Source of the DNA: an uncultured Shewanella sp.
GTDB taxonomy: Bacteria; Pseudomonadota; Gammaproteobacteria; Enterobacterales; Shewanellaceae
Direction: 5' to 3'
Length of the DNA stretch: 64,000 nucleotides
Assembly: GCF_947491715.1 (NCBI RefSeq)
Contig: NZ_CANLKR010000003.1
Location: 1 to 64,000, forward strand
The translations under genes were made by a program, and so were the position numbers. The number at the start of each line of letters is the position of its first letter. Position 1 is the stretch's first letter. This document shows positions 9,561-16,924 of this stretch, in pieces. The notes below the pieces were generated by a model. It had not been told where the DNA came from. It did not search any database and was given only the letters and a program-made list of their open reading frames with translations.

Positions 9561-9918
9561 ATCGATATAGGTTCTGATTTTAATACAATGGCGACAAAAC
9601 AGGGGGAGGATAGTCCAATCTGGATCTTTCTCACCACTTTGCCAATCAACGTAGCTAAAGCATATTTATTACAATTAGGCACTGTTTATATTATCATTTA
9701 CGCCTACAAAGGTATCATTTACGCTAAGAGAGGAATTGATTGTAATAGCGGGGTAGTTTGTGAGCAGATCACGCATATTCAATCGATATACAGACATTAT
9801 TTCAATTTAAATGGATTATTGGAGTACTTAAAATGATTGAAATAGGTATTTTATGGTACTAAATACATAAGAGTAATATTGGCTTGAATAAATGTTAATA
9901 TTGACGTAAGGGATGTTT
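9561..9918. other. Intergenic region before the AraC-type regulator
   Basis: 358 bases. An 82-codon frame (9588-9836) has no recognisable family, domain or ribosome site and is not called. The region holds the 21-bp tandem repeat at 9692-9733 described separately. Nothing else stands out. Confidence 0.5.
9692..9733. promoter_or_regulatory. Two 21-bp direct repeats, possible AraC-type operator
   Basis: TATCATTTACGC occurs at 9692-9703 and again at 9713-9724. The repeat extends to ~17 of 21 matching bases (both end AGG), so the copies sit 21 bp apart, two helical turns. That geometry is known for AraC half-sites. The site is ~185 bp upstream of the AraC-family gene. Confidence 0.35.
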
Positions 9919-10683
9919 ATGAGTATAGAAAAGGACGAGGTTATTTTCCTAGGAAATAACACTGTTACTAAAGAAAGGTGTTCATATTATCTTCATTGTT
10001 CTGGGTATAAGGTTAAATATCAATTAGACGCCGACACTAGAGAAAACGCTCACTCTATTATTTTATTTGATTTTATTCACCCTATTATTGATTTTGATAC
10101 TTTACTCAATCACTTTAATAGTAATATTTCTGTTCCCATATTGGCTATTATTAACGATGAATTCTTGCGCTCTGAATTATATCAAAAAGGGATTCAAGAT
10201 TATATTTTCCACCCCATAGATGATAAAGAGTTGGTCTATCGAATCGAGAGTGGAATTAACTATTTTTATAATGAGAATGAGGAGGGGTGTAATCTTTCTA
10301 TTGAAATGAATAAAATGGCTGGTTATATCCATGATGTTAACTTTGAAAGTGCTGAAAAGAAATTAGTTAAAAAAACCTGCCAGTACCTTATTGACAATAT
10401 TGATAAGAAGTTCTGCCTAGATGGTGTTGCAAGAGAGATGGGGACCAATAGAAGTAAGTTGTCTGCAACATTTAGACTTGTTTTAAATAAAAGTGTTTTT
10501 GAGTGGTTAAGAAAAGAGAGAATGTTATTGGCTAAATATTACTTAGTGAGTACAAGAATGTCTATTCAACAAGTTTCCCTAGAAGTAGGTTATACCAATG
10601 CTGCAAATTTTTCTACTTTATATAAAAAATCTTTTAATTTATCACCAAGGGAACAAAGAAATATATTGATGATAAATGAATAA
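9919..10683 (+). CDS. AraC-family transcription regulator with degenerate receiver-like N-terminus
   Basis: 254 residues. The C-terminal ~100 residues form a classical AraC/XylS double helix-turn-helix (LDGVAREMGTNRSKLSATFR and QQVSLEVGYTNAANFSTLYKKSF, then LSPREQR). The N-terminal ~115 residues resemble a response-regulator fold (ILFDFIHPIID, PILAIINDE, GIQDYIFHPIDDKELVYRI), but no clear phosphorylation-site aspartate set is seen, so it may sense something other than a kinase. The start at 9919 is chosen because AAGGG sits 7 nt upstream; an ATG at 9913 lies directly against it. It is the first gene of the R-body region and reads in the same direction, so it is likely the locus activator (inferred). 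Confidence 0.8.
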   Translation: MSIEKDEVIFLGNNTVTKERCSYYLHCSGYKVKYQLDADTRENAHSIILFDFIHPIIDFDTLLNHFNSNISVPILAIINDEFLRSELYQKGIQDYIFHPIDDKELVYRIESGINYFYNENEEGCNLSIEMNKMAGYIHDVNFESAEKKLVKKTCQYLIDNIDKKFCLDGVAREMGTNRSKLSATFRLVLNKSVFEWLRKERMLLAKYYLVSTRMSIQQVSLEVGYTNAANFSTLYKKSFNLSPREQRNILMINE

Positions 10684-10801
10684 ATCAATCCGTATTAAAA
10701 AGTTTTTTTTATTTCATGTATTATATTAATTGATATTGAGTTAAACAGTTATTTTAAAGCTCGTTTTTCACAACCATTATACAGTTATTTGGGACTGTTA
10801 T

Positions 10802-10813
10802 GGCGGAGCTTAC
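10802..10813 (+). promoter_or_regulatory. ops-like element (weak candidate)
   Basis: GGCGGAGCTTAC, 29 nt before the start of the NusG/RfaH-like gene, resembles the RfaH recruitment element (GGCGGTAG...) but lacks one base. An ACAGT..ACTGT inverted repeat lies just upstream. The resemblance is short and could be chance. Confidence 0.2.
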
Positions 10814-10841
10814 ATACTTGTGAAGCAATGGAGAATCAATA

Positions 10842-11330
10842 GTGAAACAATGGTATGCTATTTATACTGCCGCAAATGCAGAACAAAAACTGTACAAGAG
10901 AGTGATAGCATCAGGTATTGAAGCCTATTTACCTTTAGAGCGAATAACGCGTCAATGGAGTGATCGAAAGAAAGTGATCGTTAAGCCAATATTTAAGTCT
11001 TACTTATTTGTTTATCAGGATATTGATGATTACTATACCGTTACACGTTTTCCTGGTTTTTTACAGTATGTCAGATTTGGCAATAAAGTGTCTGTGATCT
11101 CTGACTCTGAAATGAGATTGATGAAGTTAATTGTTGATAGTGTTAATAGTAAAAAAATAACTGCAGGGCTTATTAAAGGAGATAAGGTTAGAATTGTATC
11201 AGGTTCATTAAAAGGATATGTAGGAGTGTTAATTAAATTTGAAGGTGAAAGTAAAGTCGCCCTGCATATTAAAAACTTAAAGCACAGTTTTGTTTTAAAT
11301 ATACCAATGGATAACATTGTTAGGTGTTAG
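10842..11330 (+). CDS. Specialised NusG paralogue (RfaH/LoaP/UpxY-like antitermination factor)
   Basis: 162 residues. The N-terminal NGN domain (residues 1-100) begins KQWYAIYTAANAEQKLY and includes the 'F.SYLFVYQD......TRFPGFLQYVRFG' core. The C-terminal KOW domain follows (GDKVRIVSGSLKGYVGVLIKFEG). Members of this family bind RNA polymerase and keep it from stopping early in one specific long operon. The GTG start at 10842 has GGAG 8 nt upstream. It is followed after 9 nt by the lysozyme gene and then a long run of closely spaced genes to 17573. By family precedent it would control read-through of that operon (inferred). Housekeeping NusG is longer and sits in another context, so this is a dedicated paralogue. 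Confidence 0.88.
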   Translation: MKQWYAIYTAANAEQKLYKRVIASGIEAYLPLERITRQWSDRKKVIVKPIFKSYLFVYQDIDDYYTVTRFPGFLQYVRFGNKVSVISDSEMRLMKLIVDSVNSKKITAGLIKGDKVRIVSGSLKGYVGVLIKFEGESKVALHIKNLKHSFVLNIPMDNIVRC

Positions 11331-11339
11331 GGGGTATTG

Positions 11340-11951
11340 ATGGAATTATTAAGTGTAAAGTATAAAACTATACTCAAAGAGTTATTAATTAAACATGAAG
11401 GTTTAGTTTGTGAAATATATCAGTGCTCAGTGGGGAAAAACACGATAGGTGTTGGCCGTAATCTTGATGCGCAAGGTTTATCAATAAAAGAGGTAGAAGC
11501 GTTAATTTCCAATAATAATCATCGAGTTAATATATTGCATAAAGACAATATGAATATGTCAGAAATGTGGACTCTTGCTGAAATAGCTAATGACACTGAA
11601 CACGTCAAGACACTGTGCAGAGGGGGAATAACGACTGAAGAAGCTTTGTACTTATTGGACAATGACATTGATTTAGTTGAATTGCAGTTAATGAGGAATA
11701 TTGATTTCATTGGACGTCTAGATGAGATCCGCAAAGTGGTATTGTGTGATATGGCCTTTAATTTAGGGATCACTGGGTTACTCAAATTTAAACGCATGTT
11801 AAAAGCAATTGAATTGGGGAATTATCAGGTTGCTGCTGATGAAATGTTGCAATCAAAATGGGCTCGGCAAGTGGGCCAAAGAGCAACAGAGTTAGCCGAC
11901 ATCATGAGACAGGGCTGGAATGACACAGGACAAAGTGCGGATAGGAGTTAA
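11340..11951 (+). CDS. GH24 (T4-type) lysozyme with a Cys in the Asp20 position
   Basis: 203 residues. Aligned to phage T4 lysozyme, the active-site segment KHEGLVCEIYQCSVGKNTIGVGR keeps Glu11 (E20 here) and Thr26 (T35) but has Cys29 at the place of Asp20. A ~65-residue insertion after NLDAQGLS carries a second copy of the 'EEALYLLDNDI'-like helix. The C-terminal half (VVLCDMAFNLG, FKRML, YQVAADEML.SKWARQVGQRA) is standard GH24. There is no signal peptide or membrane anchor, so export would need lysis, a holin or a carrier. AGGGGG is 5 nt before the ATG. It lies in the Reb operon, 2 nt before a RebB-family gene. It should cleave peptidoglycan; it has a paralogue at 25923-26576. Confidence 0.85.
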   Translation: MELLSVKYKTILKELLIKHEGLVCEIYQCSVGKNTIGVGRNLDAQGLSIKEVEALISNNNHRVNILHKDNMNMSEMWTLAEIANDTEHVKTLCRGGITTEEALYLLDNDIDLVELQLMRNIDFIGRLDEIRKVVLCDMAFNLGITGLLKFKRMLKAIELGNYQVAADEMLQSKWARQVGQRATELADIMRQGWNDTGQSADRS

Positions 11952-11953
11952 AC

Positions 11954-12169
11954 ATGACGGCAATCGATAAAATGATGGATGCCATTGCAATGATTAATAC
12001 GATGAATGTGAGTATGGCACCAGCAATGGCAATGGGAAGTTTGTATATGAATGTTGCAAACTCTATGGGAATGGCGGCGATGAATCATGTGTTTTCACAG
12101 CAGCAAACGAATATCAATCAGCAGGCGGCATTAGTGGTTGGTATAAAGAGAATGTATGATCTTGGCTAA
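11954..12169 (+). CDS. RebB-family R-body protein, divergent 71-residue copy
   Basis: Contains the family core APAMAMGSLYMNVANSMGMAA followed by SQQQTNINQQAA and a short C-terminus. It lacks the VNGAVIDAVSATNTKV leader of the other copies and has IDKMMDAIAMINTMNV instead. RebB-type proteins of the killing-trait family polymerise into coiled ribbons (R-bodies) that unroll and pierce membranes. This gene starts 2 nt after the lysozyme stop with TAGGAG upstream. It may be a minor or assembly-directing subunit; this is inferred from divergence only. Confidence 0.85.
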   Translation: MTAIDKMMDAIAMINTMNVSMAPAMAMGSLYMNVANSMGMAAMNHVFSQQQTNINQQAALVVGIKRMYDLG

Positions 12170-12202
12170 TAAACAGATATCAATTTTTTCAAGGAGTGTT
12201 TA

Positions 12203-12562
12203 ATGAATAATGAAGAAGGCGGTAAGGGAGCTCCTTCAGCTGAGGAATTATACCAGCAGTCTATGTCCTTAATTGATGAAGCGATTAAATCTTGTGGAAT
12301 AGAAGGTTTTGAAGGGGCTGCATTAATGATCCCTCAAGTTATTCAAGGAAATGAAGTGAATGCTAACCCTATTCCACAGCTATCAGATCAAACCTTTTTT
12401 CATCAAGCTGAAAATTTATTTGGATCCCAAGAAAATTTATTTAGTGAGCAGCAAGATGTTCAGCAAGAAGCTGCTTCAGTGAAGGAGGAAAATACTCGTA
12501 AAGAGGGTTCTGAAGACGATCCTGGGTTGAATTCAATTACTGATATGTTTAATGCGATATAA
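12203..12562 (+). CDS. Small acidic protein of the Reb locus, unknown function
   Basis: 119 residues, strongly acidic and Gln/Glu-rich. It has a helical N-terminal part (SAEELYQQSMSLIDEAIKSC) and a disordered-looking C-terminal half (SEQQDVQQEAASVKEEN). There is no signal peptide or membrane segment. AAGGAG lies 5 nt before the ATG. It sits between the first RebB-like gene and the next unknown gene on the same strand with short gaps, so it is almost certainly co-transcribed. I do not recognise the family; a chaperone- or scaffold-like role in R-body assembly is possible but not shown. Confidence 0.7.
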   Translation: MNNEEGGKGAPSAEELYQQSMSLIDEAIKSCGIEGFEGAALMIPQVIQGNEVNANPIPQLSDQTFFHQAENLFGSQENLFSEQQDVQQEAASVKEENTRKEGSEDDPGLNSITDMFNAI

Positions 12563-12582
12563 CAGGAACGTTTAGGTTATTT

Positions 12583-13173
12583 GTGAATAAACTTAATGAT
12601 TTTTTGTTGCCAATGGAGTCAATGAAGGATATTTATGGAGGTCAAATATCGGTTATTGAATTGAAGGATATCGCATTATTAAAGCAATCTTATCCTATTG
12701 CATTTTATACTATGGTTAATATATTAATTGATAGTTATGTGGTAAGAAATCGTCAGTGCCACTTTCTGCCACGACCTTGTGATATCTTAAAGGTAGTGAA
12801 TTCCCCCAGTTTAAAAGTGGGTGAAATTCGATGGGAAAAAGCGTTTAATGATAAGGACAGAAGCCTATCATTGTTAAAGTCAGAATGTATATATTTTATT
12901 GATGACGATAAAATAAATATTTTGTACTTATATTTTGATAAAAATACGGCAAGCAGTGTTAGGTTTAACTGGAATATTTATTATTCCTTATTAAAAGAGA
13001 TTGTTCGGAATATTGAATTGAACTCAAACCACTTTAACGTCAACAGTATTGTTATTGAAACTTATAACCCAAATGTCAAAGAAATATTATTGAAACTAGG
13101 ATTTAAAATACAGAGCGAATCTATGGTGGAAAGTTTATTACCGGCATCAAAAATGTTATTAGATTTATTTTAA
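12583..13173 (+). CDS. Unknown protein with GNAT-like C-terminal segment
   Basis: 196 residues from a GTG start. Most of the chain is not recognised. The end (IVIETYNPNVKEILLKLGFKI) has the 'N....K.LLKLGF' pattern common at the end of GNAT acyltransferase domains, and the strand-rich middle (ECIYFIDDDKINILYLYFD) would fit such a fold. The acetyl-CoA-binding Q/R-x-x-G-x-G/A loop is not visible, so an active enzyme is doubtful. Position in the operon suggests a Reb-locus accessory or modifying protein. Confidence 0.6.
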   Translation: MNKLNDFLLPMESMKDIYGGQISVIELKDIALLKQSYPIAFYTMVNILIDSYVVRNRQCHFLPRPCDILKVVNSPSLKVGEIRWEKAFNDKDRSLSLLKSECIYFIDDDKINILYLYFDKNTASSVRFNWNIYYSLLKEIVRNIELNSNHFNVNSIVIETYNPNVKEILLKLGFKIQSESMVESLLPASKMLLDLF

Positions 13174-13341
13174 TGTGATGGCTGATTAAAACCATTGAGA
13201 GACAGATTGTTTATCAGCATTAAGCGTTTCTACATTAATTGAGCAATATAAAGAGTGTTGTTAAATGCTCAATATCAGTTGAGCTTATACATTTTATTAT
13301 CATTTAAACAACCATAAAGAGAGTTAAAAAGGAGAAAAAGT
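13174..13341. promoter_or_regulatory. Gap before the first canonical RebB gene, with inverted repeat
   Basis: 168 AT-rich bases, the largest gap in the first Reb gene run. GCTCAA-TATCAG-TTGAGC forms a 6-bp inverted repeat at 13267-13284, and another TTGAGC occurs ~30 nt upstream next to TATAAAG. A separate promoter for the highly expressed subunit genes is plausible here, but no textbook -24/-12 element was found. Confidence 0.35.
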
Positions 13342-13581
13342 ATGTCAGATGCAACACAACCCGAGGCCGTCAATGGCGCCATTATCGATGCCGTTTCAGC
13401 AACCAATACTAAAGTACTTGCAGAAGCACCAGCAATGGCGATGGGCAGTCTATACCAAACCATTGGTAATTCAGTCGCCATGGCAGCTGCGAATGCGGTT
13501 TATGCGCAGCAGCAAGCTCATGTGACTTGCCAAGCGGCAACCACGCTAGGGATCACAAAAATGTTTGAGCAAAACAAGTAG
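13342..13581 (+). CDS. rebB: RebB-family R-body structural protein, copy 1
   Basis: 79 residues. It carries the complete family signature: VNGAIIDAVSATNTKVLAEAP, AMAMGSLYQTIGNSVAMAA, YAQQQAHVTCQAATTLGI. RebB homologues are the building blocks of R-bodies, intracellular protein ribbons that extend and disrupt membranes. There is a strong ribosome site (AAGGAG, 8 nt). A second RebB copy follows after 53 nt. Differences from the other copies are few and mostly at the C-terminal tail (KMFEQNK). Confidence 0.93.
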   Translation: MSDATQPEAVNGAIIDAVSATNTKVLAEAPAMAMGSLYQTIGNSVAMAAANAVYAQQQAHVTCQAATTLGITKMFEQNK

Positions 13582-13634
13582 TAATGACTTAAATTCAACG
13601 AGCTAAATAGAAGCAGAATAATCGGAGAGGTATT

Positions 13635-13865
13635 ATGGCGCAACCTGAAACGGTGAATGGTGCAGTGATTGACTCGGTCAGCATAGCCAATACCAAAGTG
13701 CTTGCGGAAGCACCGGCTATGGCAATGGGCAGTTTGTACCAAACGATAGGTAATTCAGTGGCGATGGCGGCAGCAAATGCGGTGTATGCGCAGCAGCAAG
13801 CCAACGTGACTTACCAAGCCGCAACAACACTGGGGATCACTAAGCTGTATTCCGCGAATAAATAA
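13635..13865 (+). CDS. rebB: RebB-family R-body structural protein, copy 2
   Basis: 76 residues, shorter at the N-terminus (starts AQPETVNGAVIDSVSIANTKV) than copy 1. The Cys of VTCQAA, present in the four other canonical copies, is Tyr here (VTYQAA), and the tail is KLYSANK. The core AMAMGSLYQTIGNSVAMAAANAVY is unchanged. An AGAGG ribosome site precedes the ATG. It probably co-assembles with the other RebB subunits. Confidence 0.92.
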   Translation: MAQPETVNGAVIDSVSIANTKVLAEAPAMAMGSLYQTIGNSVAMAAANAVYAQQQANVTYQAATTLGITKLYSANK

Positions 13866-13963
13866 GCAACAAGGATCTCATTCATTACAGGTGTGGATAG
13901 CTATTGATTGCGGTAATCAGTTTATCTGCACCTTCATATTAGATAGCAATAAGGTTGAAGAAC

Positions 13964-14179
13964 ATGAGTCAAGATGAAAACCAATATATCGCCTCTTCAA
14001 AAGCGATTAATGATGAAGTGCAAGAGCAAAGTGCTGCGACGCTAAGAACCTTGTCTCTAGGTGGCTTAGTGAATGCGTTGTCACTGAGTATGTTAAATAA
14101 TACGTCGAATCAATATGCGTCTCAAAATTTAGGTAATTCTGCCATGGTGGCAGCGTGTGAAAAAATCTTAGGCAGTTAA
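13964..14179 (+). CDS. Divergent RebB-family small protein
   Basis: 71 residues: MSQDENQYIASSKAINDEV, then AATLRTLSLGGLVNALSLSM and QNLGNSAMVAACEKILG. Length, Ala/Ser-rich helical make-up and place directly after two RebB genes fit the family, but the AMAMGSLY core is replaced (LRTLSLGGLVNALSLSM). The ATG at 13964 is preferred over a TTG at 13955 because AAGG lies 9 nt upstream of it. It may cap or regulate the polymer (inferred). Confidence 0.65.
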   Translation: MSQDENQYIASSKAINDEVQEQSAATLRTLSLGGLVNALSLSMLNNTSNQYASQNLGNSAMVAACEKILGS

Positions 14180-14209
14180 ATCAACATTTGCGTGTAAGGA
14201 GTGAAATTA

Positions 14210-14545
14210 ATGAGTGATTTACAAAACAATACAAAAGGCGTATCGAGCTGTGTTAGTGGGGTGTTCAAACCATTAAAAGAAGAGACATCAAGCCATAATA
14301 CTTGGGCATTTTGTTTTAATAAGAATCAGAACTTGATCAGTGTGAATGTCACGATTAATACGCCGACGATGTTAGTGGATATGAGTAATCAGCACCTTGA
14401 AGCTCCGCTGGCGCTAGAGGACTTAAATCAATTATTGGTATGGTTATTTCAAGTGAAAACCAGTATGCAACAAGCTGCTAAACAGGCTAATGCTGACAAA
14501 GGTGATAATACCGCCAAATCTACTGAAATGCCGACGACTGAGTAA
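14210..14545 (+). CDS. Reb-locus partner protein, family X copy 1 (unknown function)
   Basis: 111 residues. It shares an ~80-residue domain with the protein at 19043-19465: G-S-S-x-x-S-G-x-F-K at the start, then W.F.FNK.QN, a beta strand (V.V...TP..LVDM), QHL...LAL.DLNQLL and WLFQVK. No signal peptide is seen. Both copies lie directly downstream of RebB genes, so the pair is a fixed companion of Reb subunit blocks here. Start at ATG 14210 (TAAGGAG 8 nt upstream). Function is unknown; an assembly factor or chaperone is a reasonable guess. Confidence 0.75.
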   Translation: MSDLQNNTKGVSSCVSGVFKPLKEETSSHNTWAFCFNKNQNLISVNVTINTPTMLVDMSNQHLEAPLALEDLNQLLVWLFQVKTSMQQAAKQANADKGDNTAKSTEMPTTE

Positions 14546-14550
14546 TACCC

Positions 14551-14664
14551 ATGATGCAGGATCCCCTTTATATGAACAATATCTTAGGTATGAGCATTCA
14601 TCGTACCTGCATACATAAGATTGATGAAGATTGGCTGAATGTGAGTTACAAGGAGAGAGAGTGA
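14551..14664 (+). CDS. Possible 37-residue small protein
   Basis: A frame beginning ATGATG (MMQDPLYMNNILGMSIHRT...) fills the gap between the family X gene stop (14545) and the next ATG (14667), ending 2 nt before it. No ribosome site precedes it, and the next gene's own ribosome site lies inside it. It could be a short translationally coupled gene or leader, or just leader RNA. Confidence 0.25.
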   Translation: MMQDPLYMNNILGMSIHRTCIHKIDEDWLNVSYKERE

Positions 14665-14666
14665 AC

Positions 14667-14978
14667 ATGAAGAAACCAGCAGACAAACCCGATTTTGATA
14701 TTGGCATTAATCCTCATGAAGCGGCGGGGGCTGCATTGGCGCAAACAGTGGCCAATACCGCTCAAGATCAAACGGATCTCATTCGTAATCAGAATATTAT
14801 TAAAACAACGGTGATGGCGAGTGCCTATGCTAAGTGGTTGGCCAATCCCATGATGCAAGATGAGTACAGCGCCATTATTAAGGAGGCGAAAGTCAGCGAT
14901 CCTAAAACTCCGTTTGATACTGCGACAAAAGTGATGAGTGTGTATCAACAAGCTTATATGAGTCAACGAAAAGATTAG
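14667..14978 (+). CDS. Divergent Reb-like protein, family Y copy 1
   Basis: 103 residues, starting MKKPADKPDFDIGINPHEAAG. It aligns with the protein at 17286-17573 through TDLIRNQNIIKTTVMASAYAKWLANP / TDLLRNISTIETTVIGVASAKWLAEP and a following Y..II..A segment. The Ala/Thr-rich helical pattern (AALAQTVANTAQDQT) recalls RebB proteins but the AMAMGSLY core is absent. AGGAGA is ~8 nt before the ATG. A distant Reb subunit or anchor is possible; the family is not recognised with confidence. Confidence 0.65.
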   Translation: MKKPADKPDFDIGINPHEAAGAALAQTVANTAQDQTDLIRNQNIIKTTVMASAYAKWLANPMMQDEYSAIIKEAKVSDPKTPFDTATKVMSVYQQAYMSQRKD

Positions 14979-15110
14979 AAGATGAGTGGAGCATTGTGAG
15001 AATTAACACGCTATGTTCCTTCTTAGTGACAGAGACATAACAATTAGAAATCGAGAGTGATTTATTGGTTGTCTGGCTTAGATAACTGACCCATTATAGG
15101 GAGATGAAAT

Positions 15111-16085
15111 ATGACGTATTCGACAACAGCATTACCTGGCATTATAGGCAATGCGGCTTCTATTCATGCATTAGCGTCGCAAATAGAGAAAATTGCTGTG
15201 ACAGATCATCCTGTTCTATTAAAGGGGGAAACGGGGACAGGCAAAGAGCTATTTGCTAATGCCATTCATCAATTGAGTGGCCGTAAAGGGGAAGTGATAG
15301 CCGTTAACTGCAGTGCTATTCCTGAACATTTATTTGAGTCACTCTTGTTTGGTCATGAAAAAGGGGCGTTTACAGGGGCCGATAAAAATCATGATGGCTT
15401 TTTTGCCCAGGCGGAACAGGGGACACTCTTTTTTGATGAAATCGCTGAATTACCGCTCATACATCAACCTAAATTATTACGAGTGTTAGAAACCAAATCC
15501 TTTAGCAGAATAGGCAGTGCAGAAAAACGCAAGTTCACCGGAAGGATCATTTCAGCTTCCCATGAAAATATGGAATTAAGAGTTAAAGAGAAGCGCTTTC
15601 GTGAAGATTTATATTATCGTTTAAATTTATTTGAACTATCTATTCCCTCTTTGTCTCAGCGTCGTGAAGATATCCCTTTGCTTGTGCAGCACTTTGCGAA
15701 ACAAAATAAGAATATGATTTTTAGCCAATGTGCATTGGAATTACTTAAGTATGCACTATGGCCGGGTAACATTAGGCAGCTTAAAAATACCATAGATAAA
15801 CTGATGATCTTAGCAGATGACGATTATTTATCGGCTCAGTGTATTCAAAATTTACTTACTTGTGAAACGGATCCACATATATTAAAGCAGCTGGCAAAAG
15901 AAATTATTGCACTGCCAAGAGAGAATAAAATAAAAGCGATTTATGATGCCTTAGTGGAAGAGTCCATGGAACAAAGTCGAGGTAATAAAACAAAAGCGGC
16001 TGAATTATTAGGTGTACATCGCAAAGTGGTGGAGCGTCGCTTACATAGGATCAATGACGGCGTTAAAGCAAGGGAGGCAAGATGA
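15111..16085 (+). CDS. Sigma-54-interacting AAA+ transcription activator without receiver domain
   Basis: 324 residues. The AAA+ domain fills most of the protein: Walker A GETGTGKE (39-46), the sigma-54-contacting loop GAFTGA (85-90), Walker B TLFFDEIAELP and the R-finger region FREDLYYRLNLFEL. The C-terminus has a Fis-type helix-turn-helix (NKTKAAELLGVHRKVVERRL). There is no N-terminal sensor domain, so activity must be controlled by expression, a partner protein or concentration. It sits inside the Reb locus and overlaps the next gene by 4 nt. It probably drives a sigma-54 promoter of the reb genes, but I could not find a convincing GG-N10-GC site. Confidence 0.9.
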   Translation: MTYSTTALPGIIGNAASIHALASQIEKIAVTDHPVLLKGETGTGKELFANAIHQLSGRKGEVIAVNCSAIPEHLFESLLFGHEKGAFTGADKNHDGFFAQAEQGTLFFDEIAELPLIHQPKLLRVLETKSFSRIGSAEKRKFTGRIISASHENMELRVKEKRFREDLYYRLNLFELSIPSLSQRREDIPLLVQHFAKQNKNMIFSQCALELLKYALWPGNIRQLKNTIDKLMILADDDYLSAQCIQNLLTCETDPHILKQLAKEIIALPRENKIKAIYDALVEESMEQSRGNKTKAAELLGVHRKVVERRLHRINDGVKAREAR

Positions 16086-16597
16086 CAAGGGTGTGTGATG
16101 ATAATCAAGCAAGTGTGGCGAAGGCTGTAAAAGAATCAAAACATCATGAAGCACTAAAGGAAAGAGGCGAGGCAGGAAATATTGCTGAAGATAACGTCAT
16201 CAGTAACCTTGATATTGATGACGCCCTCTTTCATGCCAATGTAGGGGCACAAGCACCAGAGAAAAATGGGGAAGAGCTCGATTCACAAGCGATAGCGGTT
16301 GATGTCAGTGAGCGGATAGCGCATTTAAAACAGCAAGAAAAAGAAAAGTTGACTGAGTTACTCACAGAGCTGAAAGCGCAAGCGGCATTGATGTCGACTT
16401 CAATGGTGGCTCCTAGCGATAAAGCAGAGCAACGTGCTCCTCTATTCCTTGATGGCTTACGTCTAAGAGGTGCTTTATTGTCTCCTGTGGAAGGGATGCA
16501 AAAAATTAAAGCGGTGCATCAAATCGGTTTAGGGGGGTTATTGGGTAACATTAGCGACACTTTACCTTTTGCTGACGATGAGGGGGAAGAGGCATGA
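16082..16597 (+). CDS. Unknown acidic coiled-coil protein coupled to the activator gene
   Basis: 171 residues. It is charged and helical (SERIAHLKQQEKEKLTELLTEL), with a conserved-looking C-terminal segment (PLFLDGLRLRGALLSPVEGMQKI, then a GLGGLLGN loop). There is no signal peptide or membrane helix. It is translationally coupled by ATGA overlaps to the sigma-54 activator upstream and to the next gene downstream, so it is part of the same regulatory or assembly unit. A role controlling the sensorless activator is a hypothesis from coupling only. Confidence 0.7.
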   Translation: MTRVCDDNQASVAKAVKESKHHEALKERGEAGNIAEDNVISNLDIDDALFHANVGAQAPEKNGEELDSQAIAVDVSERIAHLKQQEKEKLTELLTELKAQAALMSTSMVAPSDKAEQRAPLFLDGLRLRGALLSPVEGMQKIKAVHQIGLGGLLGNISDTLPFADDEGEEA

Positions 16598-16920
16598 CAC
16601 GTCGAGTGAATTATGAATTTGAGGCGACAAAAAACAGCCATGGAGAATTTATTTGCGATCTTGTGTCTGAGATCCAGGCTGAGCCCTATTTTGATGCAGA
16701 GTACCGAGATGATCACCGTCCACATTTTCAAAAAGGGAGCTATTATCAGGCCTTTGATGCAGCACAAGCGGATCGTGTGTTTAAGCAAAGTTACCAGCGA
16801 AATTTTGTTGAAGGGCATCACGATTATATTCACAATATGCGTCAACAATTTGATGCAATGCGCCAAGCCATGCTTGATCAAATGGAGTCATTCACTTTTG
16901 TTAAAAATATGAGTAAATGA
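16594..16920 (+). CDS. Unknown 108-residue protein of the Reb locus
   Basis: Starts TRRVNYEFEATKNSHGEFI and is rich in Tyr, His, Gln and Asp (YYQAFDAAQADRVFKQSYQRNFVEG). It has an amphipathic helical C-terminus and no export signal or membrane segment. It overlaps the previous gene by 4 nt and is followed after 4 nt by the next. A +1 frame across the same stretch (16613-16912) is a shadow. No family recognised. Confidence 0.7.
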   Translation: MTRRVNYEFEATKNSHGEFICDLVSEIQAEPYFDAEYRDDHRPHFQKGSYYQAFDAAQADRVFKQSYQRNFVEGHHDYIHNMRQQFDAMRQAMLDQMESFTFVKNMSK

Positions 16921-16924
16921 TTTT

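Noticed and set aside
9588..9836. 82-codon plus-strand frame before the AraC-type gene
   Set aside because: No family, no ribosome site, and it contains the 21-bp direct repeat; more likely regulatory DNA.
16613..16912. 99-codon +1 frame inside 16594-16920
   Set aside because: It is a shadow of a gene joined by ATGA to its neighbour; the translation is Met/Cys/Ile-rich without pattern.
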